Positions 6,181-11,970 of a stretch of DNA of 11,970 nt are shown here, piece by piece (within the stretch, counting starts at the first letter, position 1; each line of letters begins with the position of its first letter). Source of the DNA: Eubacterium sp. (GTDB lineage Bacteria; Bacillota; Clostridia; Lachnospirales; Lachnospiraceae); contig DOVJ01000128.1 in NCBI GenBank assembly GCA_003520145.1, forward strand, positions 1 to 11,970, in the 5' to 3' direction. Below the pieces are notes generated by a model. It saw only the letters and a list, made by a program, of their open reading frames with translations, was not told the DNA's origin and made no database searches. A program made the position numbers and the translations under genes.

Positions 6181-7800
6181 TTATTTTGTAATAGACTGGA
6201 TAACCAAAAGATCTCTTGTAAGATCATCTATCTCTGATGACTTGCTGAGTTCTTCGTACTCAAGATCCTTTCTGACATCATCAAGTGACTTAGAAAGAAC
6301 TTCGCGCTGCTTAAGAACATCATTCTCGATCTGCTGATTAACACCCTTTATATAATTCCTGATCTCAGTCTCAACACTATCTGCAGCCTGCTTTGCAACT
6401 GTAGTTACAACCTGCTCTGCAGCCTTATCTATCTCACGCTTCTTCTTAGCTGAGCTCTTAACGTTAAGAATAACATCGCCTACTACACCGACTATGGCAG
6501 CTATGATACCGCCCGGGATACTAAGAAGTACGGCACCAACGGATGCAAGAGCAACCGGAAGCGCAGTTCTTGAAACAGTAGTAACGATATTGTCACTAGT
6601 GAAATTCTTGATATTGAGCATAGTTGCGTCATTCTCAGGGAATTCAACATTAATAGCAGAAGCTATATGCTCAACATACTTCTGAAGCTTAGGCTCAAAT
6701 TCAGTTCTTATACCTACAGTAACAGCATTACGTACTATGTAATTAATCTTATCTGTGATATCAGCGCCGTTCTCAAGCATAACGCTTATAGTAGTCTGAT
6801 TAGCAAGAAGATTGTTAGTAATACGCTCTCTTATCGCCTTGATACAGATATCAGCCTGATCCTTGAATATATTCTTTTCTTTTTCAATCTTATCCTCGAG
6901 GTCTCTGATATTCTTAAGAATCTTCTCCTGCTCCTGTTCAAGCTCGGAAGAAGAAAGCTTACTCTTATCTATTCTCTCAAGAAGATAAACTTCTGCATAT
7001 CTTGCAGTAATAGCAAGAAGTCTTGAGTACTTGTTGATGAATATATCGCCTGTCTGTGTCTGGATTTCACGAAGGATATCCTTGATCTCATCAACCTTAA
7101 CATTGCCATAAGAATCAACACAGGCTACAGGTATATCATCGAGCTCAAGGGCCTTAGACACAGTTTCCTTCAAAAGTGCCACGCACTCATTGATTTCTTC
7201 ATCACTTAGACGGTTACACTTAGTCAATACAACATATACAGGGATATCATGACTCTTTAATTCCTTCATGAGGTCAAGGATACTCTCCTTCAAAACAGGC
7301 TCATCAGAAGAAACAACAAGAAGATAAGCAAGCGAATTAGGCCAGTACTGATCAATAGCCTTATTATGAAGCTCGATACTCGTATCAAAGCCAGGAAGAT
7401 CGACAATACTAACCGATGGAATCTCGCTTAGGAATTCGTTATTAACTTCGATTCTTAACAGATCTGTATCCTTGATGGTAAGATCACGAAGAGGAAGATC
7501 TTCGATCTTACGTCTGATACAACCAGCCTTAGAATACTGGTATACATTATCATTACCATAATAAACCTCTGTAGGCACAGCTGTCTCAGGGGTTATCTCA
7601 ACACCAAGCAAAGGTCTTCCGATAACAGCATTGATAAGAGAACTCTTACCTGTACTAAAATTACCGACAACAGGAGTGGTAACACGATATTCCTTCATGC
7701 TCTGCACGGTATCATCGATATCATCCACATTCAAGCCATATTTTTCCTTGATGGCCTTTACTTTTTTAAATTTTTCAATGTACTGATCAACGTACTCCAT
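6181..7800 (-). CDS. Dynamin-like GTPase with hydrophobic membrane hairpin (539 aa)
   Basis: A second bacterial dynamin-family GTPase and the first gene of the operon. The G domain carries P-loop GNFSTGKSS (46-54), switch I ITPETAVPTE (69-78), G3 DLPGFDT (134-140) and a G4-like TKCNRL (193-198), in which asparagine replaces the usual aspartate. A coiled-coil stretch (about 282-325) is followed by a strongly hydrophobic, glycine-rich segment (about 412-446, ALPVALASVGAVLLS...GIIAAIVGVVGDVIL), the likely paddle or hairpin that inserts into the membrane. A basic patch (KKKR, 452-455) and another long helical region (about 456-525) follow. The ATG has a GGAG ribosome binding site five bases away. 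Together with the next gene it resembles the paired DLP1/DLP2 or LeoB/LeoC arrangements, though those links are by architecture only. Confidence 0.9.
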   Translation of the reverse strand: MEYVDQYIEKFKKVKAIKEKYGLNVDDIDDTVQSMKEYRVTTPVVGNFSTGKSSLINAVIGRPLLGVEITPETAVPTEVYYGNDNVYQYSKAGCIRRKIEDLPLRDLTIKDTDLLRIEVNNEFLSEIPSVSIVDLPGFDTSIELHNKAIDQYWPNSLAYLLVVSSDEPVLKESILDLMKELKSHDIPVYVVLTKCNRLSDEEINECVALLKETVSKALELDDIPVACVDSYGNVKVDEIKDILREIQTQTGDIFINKYSRLLAITARYAEVYLLERIDKSKLSSSELEQEQEKILKNIRDLEDKIEKEKNIFKDQADICIKAIRERITNNLLANQTTISVMLENGADITDKINYIVRNAVTVGIRTEFEPKLQKYVEHIASAINVEFPENDATMLNIKNFTSDNIVTTVSRTALPVALASVGAVLLSIPGGIIAAIVGVVGDVILNVKSSAKKKREIDKAAEQVVTTVAKQAADSVETEIRNYIKGVNQQIENDVLKQREVLSKSLDDVRKDLEYEELSKSSEIDDLTRDLLVIQSITK

Positions 7801-7817
7801 AACCTCTCCATTCCGAA

Positions 7818-7846
7818 CATAAAAAGTCCATGTATCATTATGTCAA
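7818..7846 (-). promoter_or_regulatory. Possible promoter proximal to the dynamin operon
   Basis: A perfect TTGACA (7841-7846 on the minus strand) lies 17 bases before TTTATG (7818-7823), or 19 before TATGTT (7816-7821). The -10 is poor and transcription would start very close to the ribosome binding site, giving an unusually short leader. It is an alternative to the palindrome-associated promoter further upstream. Confidence 0.35.
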
Positions 7847-7859
7847 AATATCTAACACA

Positions 7860-7883
7860 CAATAATATGATAGCATATTATTG
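7860..7883. promoter_or_regulatory. Perfect palindrome upstream of the dynamin operon, candidate operator
   Basis: Two 10-base arms, CAATAATATG (7860-7869) and CATATTATTG (7874-7883), are exact inverted repeats around the four-base centre ATAG. It lies between maf and the 539-residue GTPase gene and overlaps a possible minus-strand promoter (TTGCGG at 7884-7889, 16 bases, TATTAT at 7862-7867). There is no U-tract after it, so it fits an operator better than a terminator for maf, although an mRNA 3'-end hairpin cannot be excluded. Confidence 0.45.
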
Positions 7884-7912
7884 CCGCAAACGCAAGATAT
7901 TATTCAATCATT

Positions 7913-8491
7913 TTAACTTTTTTGTAGCCATTTAAGTTCTCGGCAGATCTCATTGACAGGAAGCCCGACAACGTTGTAATAATCGCCTATTATAGCCTTA
8001 ATATGTTTAGCAAAACGCCCCTGAATCGCATAACCGCCAGCTTTATCAACTGGCTCACCGCTCTCCCAGTAAGCTCTTATATCTTCATCATCAAGTTCAT
8101 CAACATAAACCTTAGTCATATTGACAAAACTCTTATCATCTCGCTTACCACCCTTATCTCGATAAGCCATATATACACCCGTATATACCTGATGCTCTTT
8201 ACCCGACATATCAAGCATCATCTGATGGAAGTCTTCATAATCCTTAGGCTTACCATACACCTTACCATCAACCGCCACCACTGTATCTGCACCGATAACA
8301 AGTGTGTCTGTATCGGAAAGCTTATCAAACACAGCCAAAGCCTTCAGTTTTGAGAGCTTAAGGACTAAGTCCTCTGCACTTGTTGAACTGATGTTCTCAT
8401 CCACATCACTGACCATGATTTCAAAATCCACTCCAGCCATCGAAAGAATCTCTTTTCTTCTAGGCGAAGCGGAAGCCAGATATATCTTCAT
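7913..8491 (-). CDS. maf: Maf-family nucleoside triphosphate pyrophosphatase (dTTP/UTP type)
   Basis: 192-residue Maf protein, a house-cleaning enzyme that hydrolyses nucleotides (in this subfamily dTTP, UTP and modified pyrimidine nucleotides) to the monophosphate and pyrophosphate. The family motifs are present in order: LASASPRR (5-12), GADTVV with catalytic Asp69 (67-72), GKP (80-82) and SGEPVDKAGGYAIQG (144-158), whose glutamine fits the YhdE rather than the YceF subfamily. Length is normal. Its ATG overlaps the stop codon of the upstream Lrp-type regulator (ATGA); AAGGA lies about 9 bases before it. The name 'septum formation protein' comes from B. subtilis. Substrate preference is inferred from motifs only. 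Confidence 0.96.
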   Translation of the reverse strand: MKIYLASASPRRKEILSMAGVDFEIMVSDVDENISSTSAEDLVLKLSKLKALAVFDKLSDTDTLVIGADTVVAVDGKVYGKPKDYEDFHQMMLDMSGKEHQVYTGVYMAYRDKGGKRDDKSFVNMTKVYVDELDDEDIRAYWESGEPVDKAGGYAIQGRFAKHIKAIIGDYYNVVGLPVNEICRELKWLQKS

Positions 8492-8958
8492 AACTGTTCT
8501 TCCTTTACACTCATAACAGGATCAACATTCACATCGATACCGCGATGCTCAACAGGCGTCGAGAACACGATCTGAGTACTCGTCCTGCCATACTTTTGAA
8601 GCTGTCCTATGAAAATATCAAGCTGAATCGTGCTTGCAAATGCCACTTTAAGAAGCATAGAATACTGTCCTGTAACACAGTTACACTCGATAACATTCGG
8701 ACAAGATCTTATGAAAGGATAGAATTCCTTCTTCTGACTAGGCGCAACCTCCAAATTGATAAATGCTGTGATATGATATCCGATTGCCAGCTGATTGATC
8801 TTTACTTCATAGCCTTCGATATAGCCCTCTCGCTCTAGTTTTTCAATACGAGCTGCAACTGCAGGCGATGAAAGAAACACATCTTCTGCAAGGCTCTTAA
8901 GCGACATACGCGCATTCTTCTGTAAGAGCGTGATAAGTCTTTTATCTATGTTATCCAT
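8488..8958 (-). CDS. Lrp/AsnC-family transcriptional regulator
   Basis: 156 residues with the standard two-part layout: an N-terminal winged helix-turn-helix (about 1-50; helix-turn-helix near 17-40, MSLKSLAEDVFLSSPAVAARIEKL) and a C-terminal RAM ligand-sensing domain (about 62-140). Members bind amino acids and form octamers that wrap DNA. The ligand-loop segment reads VTGQYSMLLKV (95-105), where the acidic residue common in VTGxYDYLLKV is serine, so the effector may differ. The ATG is preceded by AAGGG at 7 bases. It is cotranscribed with maf through a 4-base overlap and diverges from the DUF1292 gene, so it may control itself and its neighbours from the shared 183-base intergenic region. 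The regulated pathway is not apparent. Confidence 0.95.
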   Translation of the reverse strand: MDNIDKRLITLLQKNARMSLKSLAEDVFLSSPAVAARIEKLEREGYIEGYEVKINQLAIGYHITAFINLEVAPSQKKEFYPFIRSCPNVIECNCVTGQYSMLLKVAFASTIQLDIFIGQLQKYGRTSTQIVFSTPVEHRGIDVNVDPVMSVKEEQL

Positions 8959-9017
8959 ACTAAAACCCTTTTCTAAAAAATGTACAGCCTACTCCAAGGT
9001 AAACCATAACCATATAT

Positions 9018-9045
9018 AGTATAATTCTATCATTAATCTTCCAAA
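9018..9045 (-). promoter_or_regulatory. Probable promoter of the lrp-maf operon
   Basis: On the minus strand TATACT (9018-9023) is a good -10 box about 60 bases before the lrp start. The best -35 candidate, TTTGGA (9040-9045) at 16 bases, is weak, so the call rests on the -10 and on position. Confidence 0.4.
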
Positions 9046-9063
9046 AATACAATACCATCCTGT

Positions 9064-9092
9064 TTGACATACAAAGAAAAATATATTATAAT
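9064..9092 (+). promoter_or_regulatory. Perfect consensus sigma-A promoter of the DUF1292 gene
   Basis: TTGACA (9064-9069), a 17-base AT-rich spacer and TATAAT (9087-9092) match the vegetative consensus at every position. Transcription would start near 9099, leaving a leader of about 43 bases with a small GGGA/TCCC hairpin (9103-9113) and a GGAGG ribosome binding site 9 bases before the ATG. Confidence 0.9.
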
Positions 9093-9141
9093 CTATGAAA
9101 CAGGGGAATATCCCAAAACATAATATGGAGGTTTATCATAC

Positions 9142-9444
9142 ATGGATAATGTTAACGAAAAAGATTTTGATACCATCACAATCGTCATGGAGAATGACGA
9201 AGAGGTAGAATGCTCTATCATAACCTACCTTGAAGTTGATGATAAGGAATATATAGTACTTCTTCCGCTTGAAGAAGAAAGTGAAGAGGTATATATATAC
9301 AGATTCCACCTTGGAGAGAATGAAGAACCAGTCCTTGAGAACATCACAGATGATGATGAATATGATGCAGTATCAGATGCATATGAAGAATTCTTAGATG
9401 ATCTTGATTATGAAGACTACTATTCAGACCAGGATGAGGAATAA
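9142..9444 (+). CDS. DUF1292 (YrzB-like) acidic protein
   Basis: 100-residue protein of the DUF1292 type, found in most Firmicutes and of unknown function. The recognisable core is ITIVMENDEEVECSIITYLEVDDKEYIVLLPLEEESEEVYIYRFH (in pieces, residues about 12-56), a small beta-rich domain. A low-complexity acidic tail follows (about 69-100, rich in D, E and Y: EEFLDDLDYEDYYSDQDEE). There is no membrane segment or catalytic motif. It is a single-gene unit with its own perfect promoter and GGAGG site, and the only plus-strand gene in the window, suggesting strong constitutive expression. It converges on the helicase gene across the palindromic repeat region. Family call is confident; role unknown. 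Confidence 0.88.
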   Translation: MDNVNEKDFDTITIVMENDEEVECSIITYLEVDDKEYIVLLPLEEESEEVYIYRFHLGENEEPVLENITDDDEYDAVSDAYEEFLDDLDYEDYYSDQDEE

Positions 9445-9484
9445 TCCGCTCTCGCAAACTAAAAAGGATGCGCGCGTATTCGGA

Positions 9485-9518
9485 AAAGAACAAGAATAGT
9501 TCAAAAAATTTGTTCTTT
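9485..9518 (+). terminator. Stem-loop after the DUF1292 gene, weak terminator candidate
   Basis: AAAGAACAA (9485-9493) and TTGTTCTTT (9510-9518) form a perfect 9-bp but AT-rich stem with a 16-base loop, 41 bases after the stop codon. The three T residues that end the stem are the only U-tract, so it would be weak. The shorter pairing GAAC (9488-9491) with GTTC (9499-9502) competes with it. Confidence 0.35.
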
Positions 9519-9533
9519 AGCCAACAAGAAAAG

Positions 9534-9710
9534 TGTAAAAAATAATCACCAGGACGATTCGCGAGATTTCGTCATCTTTTTGCAAGTTCGCTGCAAGCGC
9601 GGGCAAACTGTCCGAAGCCGCGGTAGCGGCGAGTTTTTGCGGAGCGCTTGCTAATCGGCGACTTGCGAAAAGATAGAAATCGACACGTGTCCTGGTGATT
9701 ATATTTTACA
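9534..9710. repeat. Long imperfect palindrome, MITE-like or REP/BIME-like element
   Basis: The whole 177-bp stretch is an imperfect inverted repeat. The outer arms 9534-9555 and 9689-9710 match at 21 of 22 positions (beginning TGTAAAA and reading TAATCACCAGGAC inward). Inner paired blocks are ATCTTTT(T/C)GCAAGT at 9574-9587 with its complement at 9661-9674, GCAAGCGC 9593-9600 with GCGCTTGC 9644-9651, and a central hairpin GCCGC 9617-9621 with GCGGC 9626-9630 (loop GGTA). The core is clearly more GC-rich than the surrounding DNA. There is no ORF inside and no obvious target-site duplication. Lying between converging genes, it could also act as a bidirectional terminator. Whether it is a dispersed family cannot be seen from one copy. 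Confidence 0.75.
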
Positions 9711-9736
9711 ATCTATTATCAGCCGCCTGCATAACC

Positions 9737-9770
9737 ATAGAAATCTTGACGTGTCCCAATGATTTTTTAC
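9737..9770 (+). repeat. Diverged direct repeat of the palindrome's right end
   Basis: This stretch repeats 9673-9709 at an offset of 64 bases: ATAGAAATC, three differing bases, ACGTGTCC, three differing bases, TGATT and TTTAC occur in the same order, with a 3-base deletion near the end. It is flanked by the short inverted repeat AGCCG (9721-9725) and CGGCT (9770-9774). It looks like a remnant half of a second element inserted or left beside the intact one, a few bases before the helicase stop codon. Confidence 0.6.
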
Positions 9771-9775
9771 GGCTT

Positions 9776-11614
9776 TTAAACCTTTTTACATACTTCCTTC
9801 ACAAATCTCGATACCTCTGCATTCTTATTAAACCTTCTCTTTGTATAACTTATATACAGCGATTCCTTTGCTCTTGTCATAGCCACATAAAAAAGTCTTC
9901 TCTCCTCTTCTATGTCTTCCGGCAATAGAGCTTTCTTATGAGGTGTCACGCCCTCGTTGGCATCGATTATGTACACAAGTGGATATTCTAATCCTTTGCT
10001 GCCATGCATAGTCATAAGAGTTACTTCATCATGATCACCTGTTTTTTCATAGTTTTCAAGTCTCTTTTTCTTGAGCGTTTCTTTGAATTCTTCTATGTAG
10101 GCATACCATTCCTCTGCGCTTTCATAGGGTTTTGCACCTTCTGTTATCAGTTCAAGAATATCGCAGAGCGAATCATAATCTATATTCTTATCTCTTGCAT
10201 ATTCGGCAAGATAATCATCATAACCTATGCGCTTTCTTATGTACATAATAGCCGCAAATGGTGAGGCATCCGATATATTTTCAATATCATCTTCGAATTG
10301 CTCGAGTTTCTTTATCATATAAGGCTTATCGTTATACATGGCTATAACTGATGTAAAGTTCACTCTTTCACTTACAAAACAGTCTCTTCTTACATAGCGA
10401 AGAGGCTTATTGATCACTCTCAGATAGTCTTTTCTCTCATGACTGCCTCTCGATATATCGATATAAGCTTTGATATCCTTGAATATAAAGTGATCGTAGA
10501 TATTGTTGATATTATCTCTTGCAGTAAAAGGGATATTGTATTCCATGAGCTTCTGTATGAGCAAAAGAGGAATCTGATTAGTCCTGTAGAGTATGGCGAT
10601 ATCCTTATAGCTGTAACCATTCTGGATATTATTTCTTATGCTCTCTATGATTCCGTCATTTTCCGAAGGAATGTTGCGATACTCGTTGATAAAGAGCTGT
10701 CCATGGGCATGCCTTGCCCCCTTAAGTTTCTTACTGAATCGGTCCTTGTTGTTACCAATCAGAGTCGAAGCATAATATATGATTTCGTCCGTTGATCTAT
10801 AATTATGATCAAGAATCATAGTCTTTGCCTTCGGATAGTCCTTGGCAAACCGCTTCATAAGGTAAGGCTTAGCACCTCTGAAAGCATATATACTCTGATC
10901 ATCATCGCCTACAACAAACAGATTATCAGAAGGTGCGGCAAGAAGCTTAACTATCTCATACTGAAGATTATTAATATCCTGAAACTCATCCACAAGTATG
11001 TACTTAAAGCGCCTTCTATAGGAATTAAGTATATCCTCGCGCTTCGTAAGAAGCTCATATGTAAGGCTGAGCATATCATCAAAGTCGAGTTTGTTACGAT
11101 CTATGAGAATCCTGTTATAAGACTTGTAGATATCCCTGAATATCTCATCTCCGAGATTCTTAGAATAATACTTATCGATATCTATAAAATCACTCTTGAC
11201 AAAAGATATCTCGGATACGACCTTATTAACAACATCAGAATTCTCCTCTATCTGATGATAAACAAGAAGATCTGTGATAATATCGTACTTCTCCGATTCA
11301 CTTATTATATTTTCCTTGCCGTAATTATAGGCGTTCTTAAGGAACATGAAGAATATACTGTGAAATGTTCCAAAGCTCACATAGGATTTCTCATCACCGC
11401 TAAGCTTTAGAAAACGCTCTTTCATCTCTCTGGCTGCCGCTCTTGTGAAAGTAACGACCAGGATTTCTTCTGGTGATACATGATATTCATGAATAAGATT
11501 ATAGATTCTGTTTGTGATAACTGTAGTTTTACCACTTCCAGGACCGGACAATATAAGCGCCGGTCCCGTAAAGTGTCTTATTGCTTCTGATTGTGAATTA
11601 TCGAATGTACTCAT
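9776..11614 (-). CDS. UvrD/PcrA-type superfamily 1A ATP-dependent DNA helicase
   Basis: 612 residues with all SF1A helicase motifs in order: Q motif FDNSQSEAI (4-12), Walker A SGPGSGKT (23-30), Ia TFTRAAAREM (55-64), Walker B VDEFQD (208-213), III GDDDQSIYAFRGA (236-248), IV-type NYRSTDE (271-277), V VTLMTMHGSKGLEY (531-544) and VI EERRLFYVAMTRAKESLYISY (570-590). It should unwind DNA 3' to 5' using ATP, in repair or in dismantling replication and recombination intermediates. It is about 100 or more residues shorter than typical PcrA/UvrD and ends soon after motif VI, so the C-terminal RNA-polymerase-binding tail is missing. It may therefore be an accessory paralogue rather than PcrA itself. 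Its ATG overlaps the gltX stop codon (ATGA), with AAGG about 8 bases upstream. Confidence 0.95.
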   Translation of the reverse strand: MSTFDNSQSEAIRHFTGPALILSGPGSGKTTVITNRIYNLIHEYHVSPEEILVVTFTRAAAREMKERFLKLSGDEKSYVSFGTFHSIFFMFLKNAYNYGKENIISESEKYDIITDLLVYHQIEENSDVVNKVVSEISFVKSDFIDIDKYYSKNLGDEIFRDIYKSYNRILIDRNKLDFDDMLSLTYELLTKREDILNSYRRRFKYILVDEFQDINNLQYEIVKLLAAPSDNLFVVGDDDQSIYAFRGAKPYLMKRFAKDYPKAKTMILDHNYRSTDEIIYYASTLIGNNKDRFSKKLKGARHAHGQLFINEYRNIPSENDGIIESIRNNIQNGYSYKDIAILYRTNQIPLLLIQKLMEYNIPFTARDNINNIYDHFIFKDIKAYIDISRGSHERKDYLRVINKPLRYVRRDCFVSERVNFTSVIAMYNDKPYMIKKLEQFEDDIENISDASPFAAIMYIRKRIGYDDYLAEYARDKNIDYDSLCDILELITEGAKPYESAEEWYAYIEEFKETLKKKRLENYEKTGDHDEVTLMTMHGSKGLEYPLVYIIDANEGVTPHKKALLPEDIEEERRLFYVAMTRAKESLYISYTKRRFNKNAEVSRFVKEVCKKV

Positions 11615-11970
11615 CCAATAGCCTTTTTAAGCATATCTATAGATATGTCTATTCTCTTAAGAGTCTCATTCTTACCGATTATGTGCATGATCTCATAAGC
11701 TCCGCAAGGAGTATTCTGCTTACCTGATGTAGCAGTACGCAGAGGCCATAAGCCCTGTCCGTTCTTGATACCCTTGTTCTGAATATATTCCATGATCACC
11801 GTATTCAAGTTCTCTACAGAGAAGTCATCCTGCGCTTCAAGGATAGGTCTAACTTCTGTCAGAACCTCAAGGCTTGACTCGAAAGTAGTCTTCATCTTCT
11901 TGTGAACGAACATCTCAACATCATATTCAGGCATCTCTTCGAAGAAATCAACCATAGCCGGAATATCCGG
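11611..11970 (-). CDS. gltX: Glutamyl-tRNA synthetase, C-terminal part (gene cut by window end)
   Basis: The reading frame is open to the window edge: five codons (PDIPA) precede the first visible methionine, so the gene continues beyond 11970 and only its last 119 residues are seen. They match the anticodon-binding C-terminal domain of class I glutamyl-tRNA synthetase, with MVDFFEEMPEYDVEMFVHKKMKT, then KNGQGLWPLRTATSGKQNTPCGAYEIM and the ending GKNETLKRI. The enzyme charges tRNA-Glu (and in many Firmicutes also tRNA-Gln) with glutamate. The catalytic HIGH and KMSKS motifs would lie outside the window. Its TGA stop overlaps the helicase ATG by 4 bases, so translation of the helicase is probably coupled to it. 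Confidence 0.93.
   Translation of the reverse strand, partial: PDIPAMVDFFEEMPEYDVEMFVHKKMKTTFESSLEVLTEVRPILEAQDDFSVENLNTVIMEYIQNKGIKNGQGLWPLRTATSGKQNTPCGAYEIMHIIGKNETLKRIDISIDMLKKAIG

Noticed and set aside
6667..7026. 119-codon plus-strand open frame opposite the 539-residue GTPase
   Set aside because: Antisense shadow of a conserved coding region, low-complexity hydrophobic composition and no translation signal.
4043..7800. Identification of the dynamin pair as the enterotoxin-secretion Leo system
   Set aside because: The similarity is only in paired layout; no LeoA-type signature or toxin gene is visible, and the context is housekeeping.
9534..9710. CRISPR array or tRNA-like structure in the intergenic repeat
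   Set aside because: There are no regularly spaced direct repeats and no cloverleaf; the signal is a single long inverted repeat.
9695..9928. 77-codon plus-strand open frame starting in the palindromic repeat
   Set aside because: It begins inside the repeat arm and runs antisense into the conserved C-terminus of the helicase; no support as a gene.
10805..11410. 201-codon plus-strand open frame opposite the helicase gene
   Set aside because: It lies wholly antisense to a helicase with all motifs intact, has an isoleucine/leucine-rich composition typical of a complement-strand shadow, and no ribosome binding site or known domain.

Overview
The window looks like an ordinary chromosomal stretch of a moderately AT-rich Clostridia bacterium, most likely Lachnospiraceae (Butyrivibrio / Coprococcus / Roseburia-like). 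The assignment rests on the Firmicutes-type L27 with its cleavable MLNLNLQFFA N-terminus next to the Prp protease gene, the rplU-prp-rpmA-obg-yhbY order, strong AGGAGG ribosome binding sites, sigma-A type promoters and the DUF1292 (YrzB-like) gene. This is inferred from protein character and gene order, not from any database comparison. All genes but one are on the minus strand, so the text follows them from high to low coordinates.

Right end (11970 to 9776): the 3' end of gltX (glutamyl-tRNA synthetase) runs in from outside the window and overlaps by 4 bases the start of a compact 612-residue UvrD/PcrA-type superfamily 1 helicase. The helicase ends in a 331-base convergent intergenic region (9445-9775). 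That region holds a roughly 177-bp imperfect palindrome resembling a MITE or a large REP/BIME unit, plus a decayed extra copy of one of its ends.

Middle (9444 to 7801): the only plus-strand gene is an acidic DUF1292 protein driven by a textbook TTGACA-N17-TATAAT promoter. It diverges from an lrp/asnC-type regulator gene whose stop codon overlaps the start of maf (nucleotide pyrophosphatase).

Centre (7800 to 2847): a compact four-gene operon encodes two tandem bacterial dynamin-like GTPases (539 and 705 residues), a strongly acidic 86-residue orphan protein, and a membrane-anchored SurA/PrsA-like protein whose parvulin-like region lacks the usual histidines. Gaps are 20, -4 and 3 bases. A perfect palindrome lies over the likely promoter. 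This is the most interesting part of the window: a candidate membrane-remodelling system set between housekeeping genes.

Left end (2797 to 1): a strong sigma-A promoter and a structured leader (probably the L21 leader) precede rplU, prp and rpmA. Prp is expected to trim L27. An intrinsic terminator then separates rpmA from obg and yhbY, presumably letting only part of transcription through to the two ribosome-assembly factors. Two hairpins follow yhbY at the window edge.
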